A DNA stretch of 64,000 bases from positions 930,001-994,000 of the forward strand of contig NZ_AP018678.1 of NCBI RefSeq assembly GCF_002218005.2, read 5' to 3'. The notes below the pieces were generated by a model. It was not told where the DNA came from and did no database searches. It saw only the letters and a list, made by a program, of their open reading frames with translations. The translations under genes were made by a program, and so were the position numbers. Positions within the stretch are counted from its first letter, which is position 1. Every line of letters begins with the position of its first letter. The DNA is from Vibrio algivorus. GTDB taxonomy: Bacteria; Pseudomonadota; Gammaproteobacteria; Enterobacterales; Vibrionaceae. Shown here one piece after another: positions 35,611-43,370 of the stretch.

Positions 35611-35650
35611 TTGACATTCGAATTTTCATATATATGATATTTCGTATGTT
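35611..35650 (+). promoter_or_regulatory. Promoter and candidate ArsR operator of the first ars operon
   Basis: -35 TTGACA (35611-35616), 16-base spacer, -10 TATGAT (35633-35638). The -10 region lies within an AT-rich imperfect dyad (CATATATATGATATTTCGTATG). A related sequence (ATACGCATATTCATATAT) covers the other arsR promoter at about 46873-46890, which suggests a shared ArsR site. Confidence 0.7.
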
Positions 35651-35671
35651 TAGTTGATTGGCAAAGTATTC

Positions 35672-35995
35672 ATGTTTGAACCACTCTATTTTTATAAAGC
35701 CCTTTCAGAAGAAACTCGCTTGAAGTCTTTGTTATTAATGCAAAGTAAAGGCGAGCTATGCGTGTGTGATTTAATGAGCGCACTTAACTTAAGCCAACCT
35801 AAAGTTTCTCGTCACCTTGCTGAGCTAAGAAAGCATAACTTGGTGATTGATGATCGTCGTGGTAAATGGGTGCATTACAGAGTTAACCCTGAGTTACCGG
35901 CTTGGACTTTGCAAGTTTTGGATCTGACATTAAACAACAATCAGCCAATGATTGAACACGAATTGCGGGTTATTGAAGCCAGTAAAGCTCAATAA
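35672..35995 (+). CDS. arsR: ArsR-family arsenite-responsive repressor
   Basis: A 107-residue winged-helix repressor. The As(III)-sensing pair ELCVCDL (C30, C32) matches the R773 ArsR site at the start of the recognition helix region, followed by LSQPKVSRHLAELRKHNLV. ATG at 35672; an upstream TTG (35654) is less likely. It has its own promoter and overlapping candidate operator. First gene of arsR-acr3-arsD-arsA; an ERIC element separates it from acr3. Confidence 0.93.
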   Translation: MFEPLYFYKALSEETRLKSLLLMQSKGELCVCDLMSALNLSQPKVSRHLAELRKHNLVIDDRRGKWVHYRVNPELPAWTLQVLDLTLNNNQPMIEHELRVIEASKAQ

Positions 35996-36001
35996 ACCAA
36001 A

Positions 36002-36129
36002 TATACCCTTCGTACTTGAAGTTGCAGCTTTGTTGACGGTGTTCATTCACCCCAATCACATAGACGAGCTATGCTCATGGGGCCTCATTCACTTGTCGCC
36101 TCACTGCAACTCCAATTACTTTGGCTATA
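36002..36129. repeat. ERIC element (128 bp) inside the ars operon
   Basis: Starts TATACCCTTCGTACTTGAAG and ends CAATTACTTTGGCTATA with the CATGGGGCCTCATTC core. It begins 7 bases after the arsR stop and would be transcribed as a long hairpin between arsR and acr3. Confidence 0.88.
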
Positions 36130-36175
36130 ACACACCAAGGTAAAATCCCAGATAAACCGAATATAAGGTCTTAAA

Positions 36176-37234
36176 ATGACAAACGTAACCGCATGCAGTG
36201 ACGAAAGTGCTGCCAAAAAAATGAGCTTCCTTGATCGTTATTTAACGGTTTGGATTTTCCTCGCGATGGCGATTGGTGTCGCTATTGGGGTTGTCTACCC
36301 TGAAGTTGCACAATGGAATGAAAATATGTCGGTGGGTTCAACTAATATCCCATTGGCGATTGGTCTTATCTTAATGATGTACCCACCGTTAGCAAAAGTA
36401 GACTACAGCCTGCTGGGTGAAGTAACGCGTGACAAAAAAGCCATTACGTTGTCATTAGTGATGAACTGGATTGTCGGTCCAATCTTAATGTTTGCTCTGG
36501 CGATTATCTTTTTACGTGACTACCCAGGTTACATGGCAGGCCTGATTTTAATCGGTCTCGCGCGTTGTATTGCGATGGTATTGGTATGGAATGACATTAG
36601 TGGTGGTAACAAAGAGTACGGCGCAACACTTGTGGCATTAAACAGTGCGTTCCAAATCGTGACATACAGCTTTATGGCTTGGTTATTCATCACAGTATTG
36701 CCTCCTTACTTTGGTTTAGAAAGCTTTGCTATTGATATCACTATCCTCGACATTGCAGAAAGCGTTTTGATCTACTTGGGTATTCCATTTTTAGCGGGCT
36801 ACTTAAGCCGTAAAATCTTGGTCGCCTCGAAAGGTGTGCAATGGTACAACGAGGTCTTCATTCCACGTATTTCTCCAATCACTTTAGTTGCATTACTCGC
36901 GACGATTGTTCTTATGTTTAGCCTAAAAGGTGAGATGATTGTCGAACTGCCAATGGATGTATTACGCGTTGCCGTACCGCTTATCATCTATTTCTTAGTG
37001 ATGTTCTTCGTGAGCTTTTATGTTGGTAAAAAACTGGGCATTCCTTACGACCGTAACGCTTCCATTGCCTTTACGTCTTCAGGTAACAACTTCGAATTAG
37101 CGATTGCTGTTGCGATTGCAGTATTTGGTATTAACTCAGACCAAGCCTTTGTCGGTGTGATCGGGCCTCTAGTTGAGGTGCCTGTATTGATTGCGCTGGT
37201 AAATGTCGCATTGAGAATGAAGAAGAATTACTAA
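36176..37234 (+). CDS. acr3: Arsenite efflux transporter Acr3
   Basis: Inner-membrane As(OH)3 exporter, 352 residues, about 10 membrane helices (bile/arsenite/riboflavin transporter family). The family motif GLARCIAMVLVWNDISGGN carries the essential cysteine. GIPFLAGYLSRK and FTSSGNNFELAIAVAIAVFG are also typical. Commonly annotated arsB, though it is unrelated to the E. coli ArsB fold. Followed by a strong terminator before arsD. With ArsA it may work as an ATP-driven pump. Confidence 0.94.
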   Translation: MTNVTACSDESAAKKMSFLDRYLTVWIFLAMAIGVAIGVVYPEVAQWNENMSVGSTNIPLAIGLILMMYPPLAKVDYSLLGEVTRDKKAITLSLVMNWIVGPILMFALAIIFLRDYPGYMAGLILIGLARCIAMVLVWNDISGGNKEYGATLVALNSAFQIVTYSFMAWLFITVLPPYFGLESFAIDITILDIAESVLIYLGIPFLAGYLSRKILVASKGVQWYNEVFIPRISPITLVALLATIVLMFSLKGEMIVELPMDVLRVAVPLIIYFLVMFFVSFYVGKKLGIPYDRNASIAFTSSGNNFELAIAVAIAVFGINSDQAFVGVIGPLVEVPVLIALVNVALRMKKNY

Positions 37235-37240
37235 ACCTCT

Positions 37241-37268
37241 CGCCACACTTTCAACCGTGTGGCGTTTT
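37241..37268 (+). terminator. Terminator between acr3 and arsD
   Basis: Perfect 8-bp GC-rich stem CGCCACAC/GTGTGGCG with an 8-base loop and TTTTATTT tail, 6 bases after the acr3 stop. arsDA therefore depend on read-through or an unseen promoter. Confidence 0.88.
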
Positions 37269-37299
37269 ATTTAATTTTGGTTATTAAGCGAGTTCTCCA

Positions 37300-37686
37300 A
37301 TGAAAATTAATAGTGTTGTTACCCAAAAGAAAAGCCTTGCCATTTATGACCCTGCACTTTGCTGTAGCAGTGGTGTATGTGGTGTTGATGCCGACCAAAT
37401 GCTGATCCAATTTTCTGCTGATCTTGCATGGTTGAAACAACAAGATATTGAAATCAAACGCTTCAATCTTGCTCAGGAACCGATGGCTTTCGCGACAGAA
37501 GAAAAGATCAAAACCTTTTTAGAAGAACAAGGTGTCGATAAGTTGCCTGCTTTTATCGTAGGAGAGCAATTGGTCTCATTTGGTCGCTATCCGACTCGTG
37601 AAGAGCTAGCAAGTTGGTTTGGCTTGGTGACATTAGCTGGGCAGGCAACGGCGAAATCAACTTGTCAATCTTCTGGTTGTTGTTAG
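37300..37686 (+). CDS. arsD: Arsenite metallochaperone ArsD
   Basis: A 128-residue chaperone that hands As(III) to ArsA. The thiol site CCSSGVC (C21, C22, C27) corresponds to C12-C13-C18 of plasmid R773 ArsD. A C-terminal set, C122 with C127-C128, is also present. The match to R773 ArsD is close (IKRFNLAQEPMAF, GRYPTREELASWFG). It has about nine extra N-terminal residues. Nine bases before arsA, so almost certainly co-transcribed. Confidence 0.95.
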   Translation: MKINSVVTQKKSLAIYDPALCCSSGVCGVDADQMLIQFSADLAWLKQQDIEIKRFNLAQEPMAFATEEKIKTFLEEQGVDKLPAFIVGEQLVSFGRYPTREELASWFGLVTLAGQATAKSTCQSSGCC

Positions 37687-37695
37687 GAGTTTTCA

Positions 37696-39459
37696 ATGAA
37701 ATTTTTAGATAATTTACCACCTTATCTTTTTTTTACTGGTAAAGGTGGTGTGGGTAAAACGTCTTTATCTTGTGCAACGGCATTGAACTTAGTGGAAGCG
37801 GGGAAGCGAGTACTATTGGTGAGTACCGATCCTGCCTCGAATGTGGCTCAGGTCTTTAATCAAGAGATTGGTAATAATATTACTAAGATCAAGCAAGTTG
37901 GTAATCTATCCGCCATTGAAATTGATCCACAAGAAGCGGCAGAAAATTATCGTCAGCGTATTGTTGGCCCGTTAAAAAATATTTTACCAAGTGATGCACT
38001 ACGCAGCATTGAAGAACAATTGTCCGGTGCATGTACGACAGAGATTGCGGCCTTTGATGAATTTACAGGCTTACTCACTAATTCAGAAGTCAGTGATCAG
38101 TTTGATCATATAGTATTTGATACTGCACCAACCGGGCACACAATACGTTTATTGCAATTACCAGGAGCATGGAGCAGCTTTATAGAAGCGAACCCAGAAG
38201 GTGCATCTTGCCTTGGACCAATGGCTGGGCTTGAAAAGCAACGTGAACAATATGCGCATGCAGTTGAGCTTTTGTCTAATCCACAACAAACACGTTTAAT
38301 TTTAGTTGCTAGAGCTCAACAAGGTGCATTAGATGAAGTGGCTCGTACCTATCAAGAGCTTTATTCACTAGGCATTGAGCAACAGTGTTTAATTGTAAAT
38401 GGCGTAATGCCAGAATCTGCTGCATTAAGTGATCCATTAGCGGCTGCGATTCGTCAGCGTGAGCAAGCAGTACTTCAAAACCTGCCAGAGGCTTTGAAAA
38501 ATTTAACGATGGATACGGTCACACTAAAAGCCAATAATATGGTTGGCGTTGAAATGCTGAGCTCATTATTGAAAGCAGATTGTCCATTGGCAGATTTAGC
38601 TGAATCATCACTACAAAGTATCGAGCATGATGAAACGCTCGCTGCTATGGTTGATGAGTTAGCGAAGGATGATCATGGTTTAATTATGTTAATGGGTAAG
38701 GGCGGCGTTGGTAAAACCACGTTAGCGGCTTCAATTGCGGTTGGTTTAGCCAATAAAGGGCTCGATGTTCACTTAACGACTTCCGATCCTGCGGCACATT
38801 TACAAGCCACGTTAAAAGGCGAGCTTGAAAGCCCAGCTCTTGAAAACTTACAAGTAAGTCGTATTGATCCTGTAGAAGAAACTGAACGTTACCGCCAGCA
38901 TGTGTTGGAAACCAAAGGTCAAAATTTAAGTGATTCTGAAAGAGCTTTGCTTGAAGAAGACTTACGTTCTCCTTGTACAGAAGAGATTGCTATTTTTCAG
39001 GCGTTTTCACGGGCGATCCGAGAATCAGGTCGTCGTTTTGTCGTTATGGATACCGCACCAACAGGGCACACACTTCTTTTACTGGATGCGACAGGTGCAT
39101 ACCATAAAGAAATCGAGAAAAAGATGGGTGAAAAACAACGTTTCACCACGCCATTGATGCAATTGCAAGATCCAGAACGCACCAAAGTATTAATTGCGAC
39201 ATTAGCGGAAACGACTCCGGTATTAGAAGCTAAGCACTTGCAAGATGATCTTGCTCGCGCAGGTATTCATCCGTGGGGTTGGGTAGTGAACAATGCATTA
39301 TCGGTGGCTGAAACGACATCACCATTATTGCAACAAAGAGCCAATCAAGAGTGCTATCAAATTGGTTTAGTGCAGCAATATGCATCACGATTAGCTTTGG
39401 TGCCAATGTTAGTCAAAGAGCCAGTAGGTTTAGAAGCGCTTAGTCAAATGACGAAATAA
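37696..39459 (+). CDS. arsA: Arsenite-stimulated ATPase ArsA (two-domain)
   Basis: A 587-residue ATPase energising arsenite efflux. Two homologous halves each have a P-loop: GKGGVGKTS (15-23) and GKGGVGKTT (334-342), each followed by a DTAPTGHT signal-transduction motif. The metal-site cysteines sit in SGACTTEIAAFDEF, EGASCLGPM and RSPCTEEIAIFQAF, as in R773 ArsA. Paired here with Acr3 rather than ArsB; this combination with ArsD is known in other bacteria. Confidence 0.96.
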   Translation: MKFLDNLPPYLFFTGKGGVGKTSLSCATALNLVEAGKRVLLVSTDPASNVAQVFNQEIGNNITKIKQVGNLSAIEIDPQEAAENYRQRIVGPLKNILPSDALRSIEEQLSGACTTEIAAFDEFTGLLTNSEVSDQFDHIVFDTAPTGHTIRLLQLPGAWSSFIEANPEGASCLGPMAGLEKQREQYAHAVELLSNPQQTRLILVARAQQGALDEVARTYQELYSLGIEQQCLIVNGVMPESAALSDPLAAAIRQREQAVLQNLPEALKNLTMDTVTLKANNMVGVEMLSSLLKADCPLADLAESSLQSIEHDETLAAMVDELAKDDHGLIMLMGKGGVGKTTLAASIAVGLANKGLDVHLTTSDPAAHLQATLKGELESPALENLQVSRIDPVEETERYRQHVLETKGQNLSDSERALLEEDLRSPCTEEIAIFQAFSRAIRESGRRFVVMDTAPTGHTLLLLDATGAYHKEIEKKMGEKQRFTTPLMQLQDPERTKVLIATLAETTPVLEAKHLQDDLARAGIHPWGWVVNNALSVAETTSPLLQQRANQECYQIGLVQQYASRLALVPMLVKEPVGLEALSQMTK

Positions 39460-39468
39460 CTGACACTA

Positions 39469-39753
39469 TATACCCAAGTAACTTCAAGATGCGAGTTTCA
39501 GCAAGAATAAAACAAGCTTTAGGCAAGGCAAATTGAATATGATCATAGTTATTCTATCTCTGTTCAATTTAACGCAGCATAAAGCTTGTTTTAACTTGCC
39601 CTTCGGGAGCTTCATCCAAATCTCTTCTTTTTTATAAGAGATAGGCTGCGTCAGATTGGTTTGAAAGGTGTCTACATTCCTTCGCCAATCTTCCTTGCCT
39701 AAAGGTTTGGATGATAGCTCTGAATCCTGCATCTTGAAGTCACTTGGGTATAT
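39469..39753. repeat. Family-A dispersed repeat, full-length copy (285 bp)
   Basis: Terminal inverted repeats TATACCCAAGTAACTTCAAG and CTTGAAGTCACTTGGGTATA. Internally, AAACAAGCTTTAGGCAAG and TTAAAGCTTGTTTTAACTTGCC form a second inverted repeat. No coding capacity. Starts 10 bases after the arsA stop. Confidence 0.9.
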
Positions 39754-39755
39754 GC

Positions 39756-39809
39756 ACACCACTTTAAACTGTGAATGTATTGACTATAAGCAGCTTGAAG
39801 TGGTGTTTT
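39756..39809 (+). terminator. Possible terminator downstream of arsA
   Basis: 9-bp stem ACACCACTT/AAGTGGTGT followed by TTTT, but with a 33-base loop, so strength is doubtful. Confidence 0.4.
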
Positions 39810-39923
39810 ATCATCAAACCTTTACCTTCCTTAATTTAGCCTCATCAACACCAGTTACTTACTGCAATTGTTGTTATTTCGGTAATTGTGGAAATTGTTC
39901 TTGATTAATGAAACCATAATTAC

Positions 39924-39949
39924 TATATTTCTGGAATATTAGAAATATA
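39924..39949 (+). promoter_or_regulatory. Candidate operator before the permease gene
   Basis: Perfect 9-bp inverted repeat TATATTTCT/AGAAATATA with an 8-base spacer (GGAATATT), ending directly before the AAGGGCGG ribosome-binding site. A likely site for an ArsR-type repressor, perhaps the one encoded at 41281. Confidence 0.6.
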
Positions 39950-39960
39950 AGGGCGGTACT

Positions 39961-41091
39961 GTGAATAATGAATTAATTGATATGGCACATGATGCTTTAG
40001 ATATGTTTGTCTTTTTAGCCGCTGAGCTCATCGTGCTTTTTTTAGCAATCAGTTATTTGGTTGGTGTACTGCAAGAGTTTCTTACACCTGAAAAAATTCA
40101 ATCGATACTGAGTTCGCGTAAAGGGAAAGGGTATTTTATTGCGGCATTGCTTGGTTCTATTACGCCATTTTGCTCTTGTTCGACTATCCCATTTTTAAAA
40201 GGTTTGTTGCGTGCTCGTGCTGGTTTTGGGCCAATGATGGTATTTTTATTTGCTAGCCCATTGTTAAACCCTGTGATTATCGGTCTCTTTTTTATTACTT
40301 TTGGGTGGCAAGTGGCATTATTTTATTTTGCTGTCGCGATGACTGTATCGATAGCTTCGGGTTACTTGTTGGAAAAATTGGGCTTTGAACGTTATATCAA
40401 ACCAGAAGCGTATCAATCCCATGAAACATCAGGATGTGCGACTAATTCAAATAATCAGCAAAGCAGTTGTTCACTTGTTGCAACGAGTCCGAAAACGTCA
40501 TGTTGCGCACAACCTGAGCCGGTTACCAAGGTAGAAAATGTGAGTTGTTGCAGTAAAGTTGGAGCAGAAAATATTGAAGAAGTAAAGATTAAGCCTCAAC
40601 CCAAAGTTGCAGTTGTATCGGATAGTAGTTCTTGTTGTTCTGTCAATAATGCCGAAACCTTACTCGAGACTAAGCCGCTTAGCCGTTGGATGAGAATATG
40701 GTTATCAACGTGGAAAGATTTTAAACAAGTATTGCCATATTTAATATTGGGGATCGCGATTGGTTCATTTATCTATGGCTTTATTCCAACGGAATTTATC
40801 GTAGAGTATGCTGGAGCAAATAAATGGTATGCTATTCCCGTTGCGGCTGTGATAGGTATTCCTTTGTATATTCGTGCAGAAGCGGTGATTCCATTAAGTG
40901 CAGCATTAGTGAAAAAGGGAATGGCTTTAGGTTCGGTGATGGCCCTGATTATTGGCAGTGCTGGCGCGAGTCTAACGGAAGTTATTTTGCTAAAATCCAT
41001 CTTTAAAAATCAGATGATAGCAGCATTTTTAACGGTAATATTAAGTATGGCGATTGGCGCAGGGTTACTTTATAACTTTATTTTTGGTTAA
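39961..41091 (+). CDS. Cysteine-rich-loop permease (ArsP / SO_0444-like metal efflux)
   Basis: A 376-residue membrane protein of the DUF318 permease family (PF03773), which includes ArsP (organoarsenical efflux) and SO_0444-type Cu/Zn exporters. Membrane-embedded motif TPFCSCSTIPF (about residues 66-76) and ASPLLNPVIIG in the first half; IPLYIRAEAVIPLSAAL in the second. The cytoplasmic loop between halves (about 155-235) has paired cysteines: GCATN, SSCSL, TSCCAQ, VSCCSK, SSCCSV. GTG start at 39961 with AAGGGCGG. The context (ars genes, adjacent ArsR) favours export of arsenic or another thiophilic metal. Confidence 0.83.
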   Translation: MNNELIDMAHDALDMFVFLAAELIVLFLAISYLVGVLQEFLTPEKIQSILSSRKGKGYFIAALLGSITPFCSCSTIPFLKGLLRARAGFGPMMVFLFASPLLNPVIIGLFFITFGWQVALFYFAVAMTVSIASGYLLEKLGFERYIKPEAYQSHETSGCATNSNNQQSSCSLVATSPKTSCCAQPEPVTKVENVSCCSKVGAENIEEVKIKPQPKVAVVSDSSSCCSVNNAETLLETKPLSRWMRIWLSTWKDFKQVLPYLILGIAIGSFIYGFIPTEFIVEYAGANKWYAIPVAAVIGIPLYIRAEAVIPLSAALVKKGMALGSVMALIIGSAGASLTEVILLKSIFKNQMIAAFLTVILSMAIGAGLLYNFIFG

Positions 41092-41237
41092 TATACCCAA
41101 GTAACTTCAAGTTGCAGATTTGTTGACGGCGTTCATTCACCCCCTTATCTCTTTATTAAAGAAAGTCATAGACGAGCTATGCTCATGGGGCCTCATTCAC
41201 TTGTCGCCTCACTGCAACTCCAATTACTTTGGGTATA
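41092..41237. repeat. ERIC element (146 bp variant)
   Basis: Starts TATACCCAAGTAACTTCAAG and ends CAATTACTTTGGGTATA. Has the extra CTCTTTATTAAAGAAAG segment seen in the copy at 24029. Directly follows the permease stop. Confidence 0.88.
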
Positions 41238-41280
41238 TGGATTTTGACTATTTAAACATTTAACTTATGGCGAAGAAGTG

Positions 41281-41583
41281 ATGGAAATTGAAGCGATTGC
41301 AAAAACGTTGAAAGAGCTCGGGCATGCCACACGATTGATGATTTATAAAACGGTGGTAAAGGCGGGTTATCAAGGTATTGCGGTAGGAAAAATTCAAGAA
41401 AAGTTAGAGGTTCCAAACTCAACGCTTTCTCATCATATATCTGCGCTAATTTCAGCAGGTTTGATCACCCAAAGACGAGAAGGAACGGTTTTATATTGTG
41501 TAGCGGAATATGAAATTTTACAAAGCGTGATTGGTTACTTGCAAGACGAATGTTGTGTCGATGAACGAGGGTCGCAAGATTAG
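41281..41583 (+). CDS. ArsR-family metal-responsive regulator
   Basis: A 100-residue winged-helix protein: LKELGHATRLMIYKTVVKAGYQG, then the recognition helix region LEVPNSTLSHHISALISAGLI. It lacks the CxC pair of the classical ArsR. A C-terminal vicinal pair DECCVDE (about residues 90-96) may form the sensor site. ATG 41281 chosen over GTG 41278. Follows the cysteine-rich permease gene, separated by an ERIC element; the pair is probably a regulator-exporter unit. Confidence 0.85.
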   Translation: MEIEAIAKTLKELGHATRLMIYKTVVKAGYQGIAVGKIQEKLEVPNSTLSHHISALISAGLITQRREGTVLYCVAEYEILQSVIGYLQDECCVDERGSQD

Positions 41584-41629
41584 GTTTCTCATGACCTAAG
41601 CTGACTCATCGCCTGATTTAATTAGCAGA

Positions 41630-41757
41630 TATACCCGTCGTACTTGAAGCTGCAGTTTTGTTGCCGGCGTTCATTCGCCCCAATCACATAGGCGAGCTAT
41701 GCTCATGGGGCCTCATTCACTTGTCGCCTCACTGCAACTTCAATTACTTTGGGTATA
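41630..41757. repeat. ERIC element (128 bp)
   Basis: Starts TATACCCGTCGTACTTGAAG and ends CAATTACTTTGGGTATA, classical ERIC length. Lies between the convergent arsR-type gene and phoU. Confidence 0.9.
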
Positions 41758-41769
41758 GAATAGAAAGAA

Positions 41770-41799
41770 TAAGGGGTCACTTTGATGAGTGACCCCTTA
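41770..41799. terminator. Hairpin between converging arsR-type and phoU genes
   Basis: 12-bp perfect stem TAAGGGGTCACT/AGTGACCCCTTA with a 6-base loop. The flanks are AT-rich but there is no clean T-run. Confidence 0.6.
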
Positions 41800-41845
41800 A
41801 TATTTAGAGCTTTGGCACTTGAAGTGATCACTCCAATTACTTTGT

Positions 41846-42493
41846 TTATTTACCTTTCACCATAAACTGGACATCTTTTGCGATATCACTGATATGGTCA
41901 CCAGCACGTTCTAAGCCTTTGGCGATAAATAACAATTCAACTTGTTGTTTTGGTGCTGTATTGCTATTGCCAAGCTCTTCTAATAAAGATGTATAAAGCG
42001 CTTTATATTGGCTATCTAACTCATCATCACCTTTCCAAACAACGCCGGCTTGTGAATAGTTTTTATCATTGTAGGCTTGAATAACATTGTTCAGCATATC
42101 CATCAGTTGAGTATGCATATTATGAAATTCTTCATTACGTTGAGGGCTGATGGCATGTTTAAAACGGCTCGATTTGATGGCCATCGACTTTGCATAATCT
42201 CCAATACGTTCTAAACGAGGCGCCATGCGCATAGAGCAAAGGATAAAACGCAAGTCATCTGCGACTACATGTTGACGAGACAATACTTTTTCACCGTAAA
42301 ACTCAATAGAAGCTAAGCATTGGTTAGCAAATTTATCTTGCTCTACCACTTGATTAGCAAGATCTTTATCTGGAATGTCAAAGACTTGAAGTGCTTGCTC
42401 GAACTCTTTAAGAACGCTATTTGCCAATTGATTGACGGTTTCTTGTATTTCTTCTAAATCTTGATCAAATTTTTTAAATATATGAGCACTCAT
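41846..42493 (-). CDS. phoU: Phosphate signalling protein PhoU
   Basis: A 215-residue all-helical protein made of two PhoU repeats (about 15-105 and 115-210), with RMAPRLERIGDYAKSMA and KGLERAGDHISDIAKDV as the metal-binding E/D-rich motifs. It restrains Pho-regulon signalling and Pst uptake when phosphate is plentiful. Last gene of pstSCAB-phoU, 9 bases after pstB. Confidence 0.95.
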   Translation of the reverse strand: MSAHIFKKFDQDLEEIQETVNQLANSVLKEFEQALQVFDIPDKDLANQVVEQDKFANQCLASIEFYGEKVLSRQHVVADDLRFILCSMRMAPRLERIGDYAKSMAIKSSRFKHAISPQRNEEFHNMHTQLMDMLNNVIQAYNDKNYSQAGVVWKGDDELDSQYKALYTSLLEELGNSNTAPKQQVELLFIAKGLERAGDHISDIAKDVQFMVKGK

Positions 42494-42502
42494 AATGTAT
42501 TC

Positions 42503-43357
42503 CTAACCAAATCGTCCTGTAATGTAATCGCGTGTTTTCTCTTTTTGTGGTGAGCGGAATAAATTGTCGGTTGGAGCAAATTCAACCATTTCACCCATAT
42601 GCATATAAGCAGTGTAATGAGAAATACGTGCAGCTTGTTGCATGTTATGTGTCACGATAACGACCGTCGTTTCTTTATGTAAATCGCTGAGCAAGTCTTC
42701 AATTTTTGCTGTTGCGATAGGATCAAGAGCAGAGGTCGGTTCATCAAGCAATAACAAATCAGGCTTAGGTGCTAATGCACGTGCAATACATAAGCGTTGT
42801 TGCTGTCCGCCTGATAAGCCATAAGCCGAAGTATGTAAGCGATCTTTCACTTCATCCCAAAGCGCAGCACCACGTAAAGATGACTCCACTCGTTCATCAA
42901 GTTCCGCTTTTTTAGTGATACCTCGAATGCGAAGGCCAGCTACTACATTCTCGTAAATACTTTTCGGGAATGGGTTCGGCTTTTGGAAAACCATACCAAC
43001 AGTTAGGCGAACTAGGCCCGGTTCCATTTCAATTAAGTTTTTACCGCTTGGGTGTAGCAGAATTTCACCTTGATACTTGTGACCAGGGTACAAGTCATGC
43101 ATACGGTTGAAGCTACGTAGTAAAGTACTTTTTCCACAGCCAGAAGGACCGATAAGTGCGGTGATCTTTTTATCAGCAATCGGTAGGTTGATGCCGTTTA
43201 ACGCTTGAACTTTACCGCCATACCAGAAATTTAAGTCTTTTACTTCAGCGCGTAATGTGTCTGAAATAGTGTATGTTGAGGAAGTTTTTCCCTCTACGGC
43301 GGCTTCTTTTTGTTGTACTAAGTCGCTTGTTGGAGCGGTCATAGTTTGTGTCGTCAT
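42503..43357 (-). CDS. pstB: Phosphate ABC transporter ATP-binding protein PstB
   Basis: A 284-residue ATPase. Walker A GPSGCGKST, Q-loop VFQKPNPFPKSIYENV (PstB hallmark), signature LSGGQQQR and Walker B LLLLDEPTSALDP. The N-terminus carries roughly 35 extra residues rich in Thr, Gln and Glu before the ABC domain. A downstream start is possible but none has a better ribosome-binding site that I can see. Confidence 0.95.
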   Translation of the reverse strand: MTTQTMTAPTSDLVQQKEAAVEGKTSSTYTISDTLRAEVKDLNFWYGGKVQALNGINLPIADKKITALIGPSGCGKSTLLRSFNRMHDLYPGHKYQGEILLHPSGKNLIEMEPGLVRLTVGMVFQKPNPFPKSIYENVVAGLRIRGITKKAELDERVESSLRGAALWDEVKDRLHTSAYGLSGGQQQRLCIARALAPKPDLLLLDEPTSALDPIATAKIEDLLSDLHKETTVVIVTHNMQQAARISHYTAYMHMGEMVEFAPTDNLFRSPQKEKTRDYITGRFG

Positions 43358-43370
43358 AATATTTTTCCTA

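Noticed and set aside
39484..39762. Frames with LSSKPLGKEDWRRNV, also at 61847-62089
   Set aside because: Translation of family-A repeats; not a protein.
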